A DNA stretch of 32,094 nucleotides, from NCBI GenBank assembly GCA_011049425.1, contig DSBM01000014.1, positions 1 through 32,094 on the forward strand, given 5' to 3'. Positions 14,866-22,659 of this stretch are shown one piece after another (the stretch's first letter is position 1; the number at the start of each line of letters is the position of its first letter). The notes under the pieces are model-generated. The model was given only the letters and a program-made list of their open reading frames with translations, was not told the DNA's origin and made no database searches. Made by a program: the position numbers and the translations under genes. This DNA comes from Candidatus Aminicenantes bacterium. Lineage in GTDB: Bacteria; Acidobacteriota; Aminicenantia; UBA2199.

Positions 14866-15992
14866 GCTCCGTTACCTGTGATGTGGCCGTAATCGGAGCC
14901 GGCATCATCGGTACCGCGACCGCCCGCTACCTATCCGCCCGCGGTGCGGATGTGGCCGTGATTGACCGCAGCTTCATGGGATCCGGCTCAACCGGCCGCT
15001 GTATCGGCGGCCTCCGCCACCAGTTTTCCACCCCGCCCTCCATCCGCCTGATGAAAGAGAGCATTCAACTTTTCTCCGAGATGGAAGCTGAATTCGGCCA
15101 CTCCGTGGAATTCAACCAGGGAGGTTATCTCTTGCTGGCCCACAGCGATGAAATGGCGGCGACCTTCCGCGCCAACATCCAGGTGCAACGCGCCGAAGGC
15201 ATCAACGTCTCGCTTTTGGATCCGCAAGAGATCCACGACCTTGTGCCCCAACTCAACACGGAGGGTTTGGTTGCCGGCGCCTGGTGTCCGGATGACGGTC
15301 AGGCGTTTCCCTTCGCCGTGCTCAAGGGCTATCGTTCATTGACCGAAAAAGCCGGCGGCCGTTTCCTTTTGCACAACCCGGTCACCGAAATCCGACATTC
15401 CGCTTGCTTCCAACTGATGCTGGAAGACGGCACGCGGGTGGAAGCGCCCCAGGTGCTTCTGGCTGCGGGACCCTGGACTGGAGAATTGGCGAAGCCGTTG
15501 GGAATCGACCTGCCCCTGGCGCCGGAACGACACGAGGCCATGATCACGGAACGCATGCCACGCTTTCTTAAGCCCATGCTGGTCGACTACCGCCCGGACG
15601 GCTGCTATTTTCAACAGATGCTCGGCGGCCAGATTATCGGCTGTTACACGCCGGTGCCTGCGGTACCCGGAATCCGCGAAGATGTCTCCTTCGAGTTTCT
15701 GCCTCAGGTTGCCTGGCGCATGAGCCGCCTGGTGCCTCCTCTGCGCAATGCCGCGATTCTGCGCCACTGGGCGGGATGCTACACCATGACCCCGGACGGC
15801 AACCCCGTTCTGGACCGGACTCCCCTGGACGACCTGTTTGTAGCCTCGGGCATGTGCGGACATGGTTTCATGTTCGGACCCGCCATGGGACGCCACATGG
15901 CGGGTTTCATCCTGGACGGCGAATGGGGCATGGATTTTTCCGAGTTCGCCCTGGACCGCGATTTCTCGCCCGGCACCGAAACCCTCAAGTAA
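14862..15992 (+). CDS. DAO-family FAD dehydrogenase catalytic (beta) subunit
   Basis: Catalytic flavoprotein that oxidises a secondary amine or amino acid, passing electrons to the three iron-sulfur subunits. A Rossmann FAD motif lies at residues 7-20 (VAVIGAGIIGTATA), with GSGSTGRCIGGLRHQF next, where sarcosine oxidase and PDH1-beta bind or covalently attach FAD. The C-terminal motif TPDGNPVLDRTPLDDLFVAS and GMCGHGFMFGPAMGRHMA close the FAD site. Length 376 fits sarcosine oxidase beta, HcnC or L-proline dehydrogenase. Substrate cannot be read; proline, hydroxyproline or sarcosine are best guesses from the operon plan and the Lrp regulator. An in-frame extension back to 14619 overlaps the BFD gene and is not real. 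Confidence 0.86.
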   Translation: MSSVTCDVAVIGAGIIGTATARYLSARGADVAVIDRSFMGSGSTGRCIGGLRHQFSTPPSIRLMKESIQLFSEMEAEFGHSVEFNQGGYLLLAHSDEMAATFRANIQVQRAEGINVSLLDPQEIHDLVPQLNTEGLVAGAWCPDDGQAFPFAVLKGYRSLTEKAGGRFLLHNPVTEIRHSACFQLMLEDGTRVEAPQVLLAAGPWTGELAKPLGIDLPLAPERHEAMITERMPRFLKPMLVDYRPDGCYFQQMLGGQIIGCYTPVPAVPGIREDVSFEFLPQVAWRMSRLVPPLRNAAILRHWAGCYTMTPDGNPVLDRTPLDDLFVASGMCGHGFMFGPAMGRHMAGFILDGEWGMDFSEFALDRDFSPGTETLK

Positions 15993-16020
15993 TACGGCAT
16001 CCCGAACCTGTTTTTCATGT

Positions 16021-16026
16021 TAGAAT
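16021..16026 (+). promoter_or_regulatory. -10 box next to the IMPase start codon
   Basis: TAGAAT ends eight bases before the ATG at 16035 and no Shine-Dalgarno site lies between, so a transcript from it would be essentially leaderless. The -35 region is weak (ATCCCG at 17-base spacing). Confidence 0.4.
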
Positions 16027-16034
16027 GGCATTGA

Positions 16035-16814
16035 ATGGAAAAAATAAAGCGTGAAATCTTAAACACGGCGCTGAAAGCAGCTCATTGTGCCGGCAACCAC
16101 ATCGAAGCGCACCGCGAAAGAGAAATGGATGTGGATTTCAAGGGGGCCGTAAACCTGGTAACCCGCATGGATACGGATAGCGAAGAGATGATCGTGGCCT
16201 CCGTTTCAAATGCATTCCCGGAGCACGGCGTGGTTGCCGAGGAAGGCGGCGGACGGGATTCCGATTCCGCCTGGACCTGGGTGATCGACCCCCTGGACGG
16301 CACCACCAACTTCGCTCACGGCTTGCCGGTCTACGCCATCAGTATCGGTATACTTTACAACCAAATTCCCCAGGTTGGGGTGGTTTTCGCTCCCGCTCTG
16401 GGCGAAACCTTTTCCGCCCTGGCCGGTCAGGGGACATTCCTGAACGGTAATCGCATCAACGTCTCCAAACGGGATCATGTCAAACATTGCCTGCTGGCAA
16501 CGGGGTTTCCCTATGACCGTCAGGAACACACCCGTCAATACCTGCAACCATTCGAATATTTTCTTTCACGCGCCCGGGACGTGCGCCGTTGGGGAGCCGC
16601 GGCCCTCGACCTGGCCTATGTGGCCGCGGGACGCTTTGACGCTTTCTGGGAGTACGGTTTGAAAGCCTGGGACACCGCTGCCGGCGTCCTGCTGGTAACC
16701 GAAGCGGGCGGCCGCGTCACGGATTTCAGCGGCGAAAATTTCAATCCTTTCCGCCCTCAATGCCTGGCCAGCAACGGCCGCATCCATGATGCCATGTTGG
16801 CTGCTTTCAGCTAA
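16035..16814 (+). CDS. suhB: Inositol monophosphatase family protein (SuhB-like)
   Basis: Mg2+-dependent phosphatase acting on inositol phosphates or related sugar phosphates. The 259 residues carry the metal-binding motifs in order: VAEEGGG (about residue 68), WVIDPLDGTTNFAHG (about residue 82) and WDTAAGVLLVTEAGG (about residue 213), as well as the substrate-side RRWGAAALDLAYVA. All metal-ligand acidic residues appear present. It lies 42 bases after the dehydrogenase operon and may be read through from it, but has its own -10 box. Naming as suhB is by family; fructose-bisphosphatase or NADP phosphatase activity is equally possible. Confidence 0.85.
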   Translation: MEKIKREILNTALKAAHCAGNHIEAHREREMDVDFKGAVNLVTRMDTDSEEMIVASVSNAFPEHGVVAEEGGGRDSDSAWTWVIDPLDGTTNFAHGLPVYAISIGILYNQIPQVGVVFAPALGETFSALAGQGTFLNGNRINVSKRDHVKHCLLATGFPYDRQEHTRQYLQPFEYFLSRARDVRRWGAAALDLAYVAAGRFDAFWEYGLKAWDTAAGVLLVTEAGGRVTDFSGENFNPFRPQCLASNGRIHDAMLAAFS

Positions 16815-16893
16815 CCCGCTTTTCTTTCAATCATCTGCCGCTCCAGCTGACACATCTCTATCGCCGGCACTTTTTTCTACCCGACAAAAAAAT

Positions 16894-16933
16894 TTATCAA
16901 CCACTTGATAATCGACCCGCAGCGGGCTAGAGT
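16894..16933 (+). promoter_or_regulatory. Malic enzyme promoter with overlapping palindrome
   Basis: TTGATA (16905-16910), 17-base spacer and TAGAGT (16928-16933) form a promoter. The perfect inverted repeat TTATCAA-CCAC-TTGATAA (16894-16911) covers the -35 box and could bind a dimeric repressor. Confidence 0.6.
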
Positions 16934-16972
16934 AAAACCAGACTGGATATATTCTTATTACTGGAGGGAAGA

Positions 16973-18427
16973 ATGTCGCAAATCGATTTGTCTCTGTCCA
17001 ACTTGGACCAGATGTTCCCGGACCATTTCACGCCCGCGCAGACGGCCAGGGCCAAGACGGTATTCCTGAAAGAACTGGCCAGGTTGACCCACGCCTTCTA
17101 CAATGGCAAGATGGTGACCGTACCCAAGGCCGGCGTGTACGGATTCAACTGGTTCAACGTGTGGTACACCCCTGGAGTATCCAAGGTCTCCACCAGTATC
17201 CGGGACGATAACGACCTCTCGTTCAGCCTCAGCAATCGGGGCAACCTGGTGGCCGTGGTATCGGATTCCACCCGCGTATTGGGCGACGGGGACTGTACGC
17301 CTCCCGGCGGACTGGGGGTCATGGAAGGCAAGGCCTATCTGATGAAATACCTGGGCGGTGTAGACGCCGTGGCCCTTTGCGTGGACAGTTACAATGACAA
17401 GGGCGAACACGACGCCGACAAGATCATCGACTTCGTCAAGATGCTGCAACCCAGCTTCGGCGCCGTCAACCTGGAAGATATTTCCCAGCCCAACTGCTTC
17501 CGCGTACTGGATACATTGCGGGAAGAGTGCGATATCCCGGTATGGCACGACGACGCCCAGGGTACTGGCTGCGTGACCCTGGCTGGGCTCATCAACGCCC
17601 TGCGGGTGGTGGACAAGCCCACCGACAAGGTGCGGGTGGTCATGATCGGCGCCGGGGCGGCCAACACCACCATCGCCCGGCTGATCATCGCCGCCGGCGT
17701 GGATCCGGAAAAGGTCATCATGTTCGACTCCCGGGGTTCCCTCCACACCGGCCGGGACGACGTCAAGGCCGACCCCCGCTTCTACCGCAAATGGGAACTG
17801 TGCAGTACCACCAATCCGGACCGCGTGGATGGCATCGCCCGGGCAATGAAGGGCGCCGACGTGCTGATCGCGGTGAGCCAACCCGGTCCGGACGTGGTGA
17901 AACCGGAATGGATTTCCAGCATGGGCGAAAAATCGATAGTGTTTACCTGTGCCAACCCGGTCCCGGAGATCTACCCGTACGCGGCCAAGGAGGCTGGCGC
18001 CTACATCACCGCCACGGGTCGCGGAGATTTTGCCAATCAGGTCAACAACTCGCTGGGATTTCCCGGCATCCTCAAGGGATCACTGATCGTACGCGCCCGC
18101 AAAGTCACGGATGAGATGGCCATCGCCGCCGCCTACGCGCTGGCGGACTTCGCGGTAAAGAAGGGCATCCATCCCGACTACATCATCCCCACCATGGATG
18201 AAACCGAAGTGTTCGCCAACGAGGCAGCGGAGGTCGCCATGGCCGCCATCCAGGGCGGCGTAGCCCGGGTGAAAATGACGCGTCAACAGGTGTTTGACCG
18301 CACCATGAAAGATATCCGCCAGGCCCGCGATATGATCGACCTGCTCATGCGCGAGAACTTCATCAAGGAACCCCCAATCTCGCTGTTGGAAGAAGCCTTG
18401 AAAAAAGCGGTGGCCGAAGCATCCTGA
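16973..18427 (+). CDS. Malic enzyme (malate dehydrogenase, oxaloacetate-decarboxylating)
   Basis: Converts malate to pyruvate and CO2 with reduction of NAD(P). Family landmarks are the tyrosine motif YTPGVSKV (about residue 63), NLVAVVSDSTRVLGDGD, VMEGKAYLMKYLGGVDA with the catalytic lysine, LEDISQPNCF and WHDDAQGTG with metal-ligand Asp residues, a Rossmann glycine motif VVMIGAGAANTTIARLI (about residue 223) and the C-terminal TGRGDFANQVNNSLGFPGIL. At 484 residues it is longer than the short bacterial forms (about 390-430); extra sequence is at both ends. The segment after VLGDGD reads CTPPGGLG instead of the usual NIGP-type loop. GGAGGG precedes the ATG. It converges on the PP-loop gene with 39 bases between and no clear terminator. 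Confidence 0.9.
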   Translation: MSQIDLSLSNLDQMFPDHFTPAQTARAKTVFLKELARLTHAFYNGKMVTVPKAGVYGFNWFNVWYTPGVSKVSTSIRDDNDLSFSLSNRGNLVAVVSDSTRVLGDGDCTPPGGLGVMEGKAYLMKYLGGVDAVALCVDSYNDKGEHDADKIIDFVKMLQPSFGAVNLEDISQPNCFRVLDTLREECDIPVWHDDAQGTGCVTLAGLINALRVVDKPTDKVRVVMIGAGAANTTIARLIIAAGVDPEKVIMFDSRGSLHTGRDDVKADPRFYRKWELCSTTNPDRVDGIARAMKGADVLIAVSQPGPDVVKPEWISSMGEKSIVFTCANPVPEIYPYAAKEAGAYITATGRGDFANQVNNSLGFPGILKGSLIVRARKVTDEMAIAAAYALADFAVKKGIHPDYIIPTMDETEVFANEAAEVAMAAIQGGVARVKMTRQQVFDRTMKDIRQARDMIDLLMRENFIKEPPISLLEEALKKAVAEAS

Positions 18428-18466
18428 GACACGGGTTCCCGGTTCAGCCGACGAATCCCAAACAGG

Positions 18467-19954
18467 TTAAGCGGAAGAATCCGCTGCTTCCTCAAGTGGA
18501 TCGTATCCGAGCCAGCGTCCGCTTTCCCGTCTCAGGGCCCCGTCCGCGTGTTGCAGGTACAGGCTGAATAAAGGGCCACGCAAACTGCGAGGGATTGTTT
18601 CCAAAGGAGACCGCGCCGCGTCAAAACGCAGGTGCATGATCTCCGGTACCGGACGGAGAGGGCGATTCATTTTCACCAGACCCCGCTTTTGCAACAACCA
18701 CAGCATATGTCGGGCGCCGGCGACTTCCTGGTGCACCCCCCGGGACAGCAGTTCCTTCAGGGCTCGTTCCACATGTTCCGGTCTATAGCCCAATTGGCTG
18801 GAATCAATTCCCAATGCGGCAAGCATGCCGATAATGCGCCTGCACTTTTCGCAACGCCCGCACGGCCTGACCCGGCCATCTTCTCCTTGCAGGGCCGCAT
18901 GGCAGGAGACCTGTTGCGCGAACAGTTCCGGGTATCGTTGTGCCAGGATCTTCTGAATCAGGATCTCCGACAAGGAGCGCAGAATGGAAAACTGCTCCAG
19001 CCCCCAACCCTTGCCCTGGAAATAGCGGGTCAGGGCAACATCAAAAAAGCGACTCTGGTCATACAGGCCGTTATAGTGAGGAATTTTCTGATGCACGGCG
19101 TGGATGGTGGTATCGTACTCATCGCCCACCACGATACGGCCAAGTCCCCGTTTGCGTGCCAACGGCAGCGAGGCGAAAAGAAAAACGGCAACGGTCCACA
19201 AACGGATGGGATAGTCATCCGCCCGCACCGCGGCGAAGTCCTTGCGGATGCCGGGCATGCGGCGCAGCATCCAGGCAAACACGCGGTCGGAATTGATCCA
19301 GACCCGGGCTGTCCGGGCGATTTCTGAACGAAAATATCGATACGCATTCACCGCGGTAAACCAGTGGCGCCCGGACTCGTTGCCGAAAACGGGGTGAACC
19401 CGGCACCCTATCTCCCGCAACAGTCCAAAACTCAACAGGCTGTCCTTGCCGCCGCTGGACAATACCAGGCAGGCGTTGGTATCTATGGTCCAATGCTTCG
19501 CCTCATTTTTGTTTTCCACTTTTGCTGCATCCGGAAATATCAACTCTGCCTGACTAAACATTTTGCACGGCGCCACATCCACCTCATTCCAGGGCGGAGT
19601 CAGGAAAGGATTGGGTTGCAGGAATTTCTTAACCAGGATTTCGCGGGCGGTATTTTCCGTCATTTGCCGCAGAAAGCGCGTATCGCTGCGGTCGTAATTG
19701 CCCCGAAAAACAATGGAACGGCAGAAAAGACCGTAATTGATCGCCACCTGCGCTGCCATCATCGCCGCCAGATTCTGGTCATGGGAATCAGATGCATCAA
19801 AGACTGGCTCTCTAAAACGAAATATCAGGGAAGTGGCTTCGGAATCACCGTTGAACGGGAAAACCCGGTACTCTGCTTCCAGGCGGTCGGCACGCAATCG
19901 CGGTGGACCGACCTCAAGTCGATCAAAGCAGATCAGCGTGGACAAATCACTCAT
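18467..19954 (-). CDS. PP-loop ATPase related to MurL-type epimerases
   Basis: A 495-residue protein with the PP-loop adenylation motif SSGGKDSLLSFG (about residue 185), which binds ATP pyrophosphate, and a zinc-like CGRCEKC motif (about residue 363). The order and spacing, with FSILRSLSEILIQKIL and SCH before the cysteines, resemble MurL, which epimerises the L-Glu of UDP-MurNAc-L-Ala-L-Glu through an adenylate; QueC-like enzymes share the loop. I infer adenylation of a carboxylate but not its substrate. The start at 19954 overlaps the stop of the preceding gene remnant (ATGA), whereas the frame upstream of it is cysteine/glycine-rich and not family-like. Third gene of a minus-strand operon whose first two genes are damaged. 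Confidence 0.7.
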   Translation of the reverse strand: MSDLSTLICFDRLEVGPPRLRADRLEAEYRVFPFNGDSEATSLIFRFREPVFDASDSHDQNLAAMMAAQVAINYGLFCRSIVFRGNYDRSDTRFLRQMTENTAREILVKKFLQPNPFLTPPWNEVDVAPCKMFSQAELIFPDAAKVENKNEAKHWTIDTNACLVLSSGGKDSLLSFGLLREIGCRVHPVFGNESGRHWFTAVNAYRYFRSEIARTARVWINSDRVFAWMLRRMPGIRKDFAAVRADDYPIRLWTVAVFLFASLPLARKRGLGRIVVGDEYDTTIHAVHQKIPHYNGLYDQSRFFDVALTRYFQGKGWGLEQFSILRSLSEILIQKILAQRYPELFAQQVSCHAALQGEDGRVRPCGRCEKCRRIIGMLAALGIDSSQLGYRPEHVERALKELLSRGVHQEVAGARHMLWLLQKRGLVKMNRPLRPVPEIMHLRFDAARSPLETIPRSLRGPLFSLYLQHADGALRRESGRWLGYDPLEEAADSSA

Positions 19955-20256
19955 TTCTGTTTGGCATGCGCCAGAACAACATCCGCCAGCGCCCCGGCTC
20001 CCTCCCGCAACACATCCATGGCCGGCAGTCCGGTTTGTGAACGGATGGTTCGACAAGCAACCATTGTTTCGGAAACGGAAAGGTTTTCGTGATTAACCGT
20101 GATCGCCACCACGGGGCGGTCCGAGATGACATCCACCGCCTGGATCTGACGCGGAAGCGCGTGAACTGGGTATCCGGGAAAACCGTCATAATCCTTCCTG
20201 GCCGGAGCGTGCTGCATAACCACGATATCCGGGCGCGCGGCGGCAAGGATCTCAAA
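19951..20256 (-). pseudogene. DUF1611 family C-terminal fragment
   Basis: About 101 residues matching the C-terminus of DUF1611 proteins, the family that includes D-glutamate N-acetyltransferase DgcN: AAARPDIVVMQHAPARKDYD, GYPVHALPRQIQAV, VVAITVNHENLS, TGLPAMDVLREGAGAL. Complete members are about 340 residues, so roughly the first 230 are missing. The matching frame begins a few bases before the stop of the PLP fragment and there is no start codon with a binding site at the junction. The remaining tail overlaps the PP-loop ATG, which shows that a full-length gene used to be, or is in the real genome, the second member of this operon. Confidence 0.7.
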
Positions 20257-20734
20257 CCCCCAGTTCGGAAATCTCGCGCAAACGTTTGGTGTGATAAAGT
20301 TCCGGCAGAAAGACAATGCAACGCAACCCGGCCAGGTGCGCGGCGAAAGCCATGGCGACCCCGTAATTACCGCAGGTGGCCACGGTTATGGCATCATAGC
20401 CGCGTCGCATGGCGTCCATTGCCTGGGCGAAGGCAATGCGGTCTTTCTGAGTGCCGGTGGGATTGCCACCTTCAAACTTGAGGAAAACCTGGCGCAAACC
20501 CACGCGGCGTTCGATATTTCTCGCCCGCACCATGGAGGTGTCTCCCACCTGAGAGTCGACGATGTCTTCGTAAGCCTCTAGGCGCTCTTCCACATCAAGT
20601 TGCGTATCGGCGGCGACCTCATGCTGATCGCTTACCTCGTCACGAACCTGTTGCAGGTCGCCGTCGGCACCGTCCAGGATCTGCATGTCCAGACCTTCGC
20701 AGTTGTTCGACTCTACGTCCTTTTTTTCATCCAT
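20252..20734 (-). pseudogene. Threonine-synthase-like PLP enzyme, N-terminal fragment
   Basis: The 160 residues begin with an acidic N-terminus (about 60 residues) and continue with a fold type II PLP domain: VGDTSMVRARN, LKFEGGNPTGTQKDR where the lysine would hold PLP, ATCGNYGVAMAFAAHLAG (phosphate-binding loop region) and CIVFLPELYHTKRLREISELG. It then meets TGA exactly where the family continues for another 200 or so residues. The next bases are in another frame and belong to DUF1611. The start at 20734 has GGGAG. The gene belongs to the threonine synthase/cysteine synthase superfamily. It cannot be active as read, because the C-terminal PLP-binding half is absent. Confidence 0.72.
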
Positions 20735-20817
20735 GCCGTCTCCCGCGATTCGCACCCTCCTGTTCCGCTCTTCCCAACACCGGAACGGGCACGGCTGCAT
20801 CACGATTTTGCGCGGGA

Positions 20818-20846
20818 ATTATAGGATCAAACCACAACGGGTACAA
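20818..20846 (-). promoter_or_regulatory. Promoter of the PLP/DUF1611/PP-loop operon
   Basis: Minus-strand TTGTAC (20846-20841), 17-base spacer, TATAAT (20823-20818): a near-consensus promoter. The leader of about 75 bases can form a GTTCCG/CGGAAC hairpin before the start codon. Confidence 0.7.
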
Positions 20847-21005
20847 TAGGTGACGGGGTGTTTTTTCATTTTGTGGAAAGGCTCAATATAAAAAGACTTC
20901 CAGGAATCCATGCCTTCATGGATCCAACCGCCCTTCCAGCGTAAGGTCGATCCGGCGCCTGGAGCGGCGGACGGTATTATGGTAAAAGGATCGCGGAGGC
21001 ATGAG

Positions 21006-22208
21006 ATGACCCTAAGACTCTACCGCGACGACCCCCTGCTGCTGGAATTCGACGCCCGGGTTGAAGCCGTGGAAGGAAAGGGGCCTCACTGGCGCGTGAT
21101 CCTGGACCGGACCGCCTTCTATCCGGAGGGCGGCGGCCAACCCGCGGACCACGGTTCCCTGGACGCGATTCCTGTTATAGACGTACAGGAGGAAGGCGAT
21201 CGTGTGCTTCATTTCACTACCGCGCCCCTCACAAAGGGTCGGACCGTCCGCGGCCAAGTGAATGCCACACGCCGCCGTGATTTCATGCAACAGCATACCG
21301 GCCAGCATATTATCTCAGCGTCCTTCTGGAAAGAATCCTCCCTGGTTACCCAATCGGTACACATGGGGGAAAACGAAACCACCATCGACCTGGGTGCTTC
21401 AGAAATAGCGGAGAATCTGCTCGAAAGGGTGACGCGGCGCGTAGACGCGGTGATTGCCGCAGACATGCCCATGAGTGCCGTTGAAGCCGCCCCGGAAGAG
21501 CTGCCGCGCTTCACCCTGCGCAAGCCACCGCCGGTGGCGAGTGTTGTGCGCCTGGTTCGCATCGGCGATTTCGACTGCGTGGGCTGCTGCGGTCTCCACC
21601 TGTCCTCGACCGGCCCGGTGCGCCTGGCCCTATGCACCGGTTGGGAGCGCATCCGCGGCCAGGTGCGCACGCACTGGCAGATTGGTGACCGGGCCGTTGC
21701 TTACCTGGAGGAACGGCTCCGCATCCTGGGTGACCTGCGCAAACACTTGGCCACCCGGGATAAAGAACTGGCTGAATCGGTTCGGCGCCTCCAGGAGGGT
21801 AACACCGATCTGCGGGGCCGTGTGGGCCTGCTGGAACGCCGCCTGGCGGAATTTTTATTTCGTGACATGCTGGCCGCCACGGAAACCGTCGCGGAAACGA
21901 AAATGGTAACCCGCATTCTGGATAACGAGCCCCTTAATGTGGAAAAAAGTTTGGTTAAGGCCCTGCTGGCCGCTGATAATTGCGCTTTTGCCCTGGTGAA
22001 TCACCTGCCCGACCGCCTCTCCTGGACGCTGGGAGTTCCGCCGGGAATCAGCATGAATTTCCAGGAAATGAAAGCACTGCACCTGGATCCCCTGGGCATC
22101 CGCGGCGGCGGCCGGCCGCCCCTTTGGCAGGGCAGCGCCCCCGCCTCTATTGAAGCGGAATGTCTCCAGAAAACCCTTTCAAATATCCTGAAGGTAACCC
22201 TGAAATAA
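21006..22208 (+). CDS. AlaX-type alanyl-tRNA editing protein with DHHA1 domain
   Basis: Hydrolyses mischarged Ser- or Gly-tRNA(Ala) in trans. An N-terminal beta-barrel carries the RTAFYPEGGGQPADHG motif of AlaRS editing domains (about residues 36-51). The zinc site is formed by QHTGQH (HxxxH, about residue 96) and DCVGCCGLHL (about residue 192, normally CGGTH). A coiled-coil linker (about 230-290) joins a C-terminal DHHA1-like domain ending in GIRGGGRPPLWQGS, as in long AlaX proteins. The CGGTH motif reads CCGLH, keeping Cys and His but losing Gly and Thr. The start is set by GGAGG seven bases upstream; the in-frame ATG at 20910 has none. Length 400 residues. Confidence 0.88.
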   Translation: MTLRLYRDDPLLLEFDARVEAVEGKGPHWRVILDRTAFYPEGGGQPADHGSLDAIPVIDVQEEGDRVLHFTTAPLTKGRTVRGQVNATRRRDFMQQHTGQHIISASFWKESSLVTQSVHMGENETTIDLGASEIAENLLERVTRRVDAVIAADMPMSAVEAAPEELPRFTLRKPPPVASVVRLVRIGDFDCVGCCGLHLSSTGPVRLALCTGWERIRGQVRTHWQIGDRAVAYLEERLRILGDLRKHLATRDKELAESVRRLQEGNTDLRGRVGLLERRLAEFLFRDMLAATETVAETKMVTRILDNEPLNVEKSLVKALLAADNCAFALVNHLPDRLSWTLGVPPGISMNFQEMKALHLDPLGIRGGGRPPLWQGSAPASIEAECLQKTLSNILKVTLK

Positions 22209-22261
22209 TCATGACGAACTCCTGAAAGCGCGTTACCCGACGCTGTTCGACAGTCTGGATA

Positions 22262-22435
22262 TCAGCGGTAGAAGAGGTGGATGTAATACACCACCAGGTT
22301 GCGGGCTCCGGGAAAAGAACGCTCGATCACCTGGAACCCCGAGTGCATCACTTCCACCTCTTCCTTTTTGAGCCACTCGTTGACCCGGTTTTCCAGTTTT
22401 TCCAAACTCTGGCTGGAAAACACCTTAAACTTCAT
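22262..22435 (-). CDS. Small conserved-looking protein, possibly Cse60-like
   Basis: A 57-residue protein (MKFKVFSSQSLEKLENRVNE at its start) with pattern strand, helix rich in Leu/Glu/Lys, then two strands ending VVYYIHLFYR. The layout resembles small Cse60-type proteins of unknown function. I start at the ATG at 22435, preceded by GGGGG, not at 22492, which would add a non-homologous looking tail. It is convergent with the AlaX gene. No role can be assigned. Confidence 0.5.
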   Translation of the reverse strand: MKFKVFSSQSLEKLENRVNEWLKKEEVEVMHSGFQVIERSFPGARNLVVYYIHLFYR

Positions 22436-22492
22436 GATACCCCCATCGAATATGGTCAGAATACCATTATCATTCTCGCCGTGACAATCCAA

Positions 22493-22659
22493 ATGTCAAC
22501 ACCGGATTATTGTGAAGCACCACAACGCAATTCAGTTTTTACATTGGGTAAGCGCACTAAAGAAAAAAATTATTTGATTTAAATAAAATATGTTGAAATT
22601 TTTTTAACTTTCATTAACAATCTCAAGTGGGGAAAAACCAACCAAATGCGGAGGAGTTA
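22493..22659. other. A/T-rich upstream region of the protease gene
   Basis: Bases 22555-22625 are strikingly A/T-rich compared with all neighbouring DNA and hold several -10-like sequences (AAATAT, TATGTT) but no promoter with convincing spacing. GGAGG precedes the protease ATG. No gene seen. Confidence 0.4.

Noticed and set aside
12690-15992. hcnABC hydrogen cyanide synthase
   Set aside because: Shared subunit folds only. The separate 4Fe-4S and BFD genes and the Lrp regulator fit an amino or imino acid dehydrogenase better.
16958-17881. 307-codon minus-strand open frame
   Set aside because: Antisense to malic enzyme with shadow composition and no start signals.
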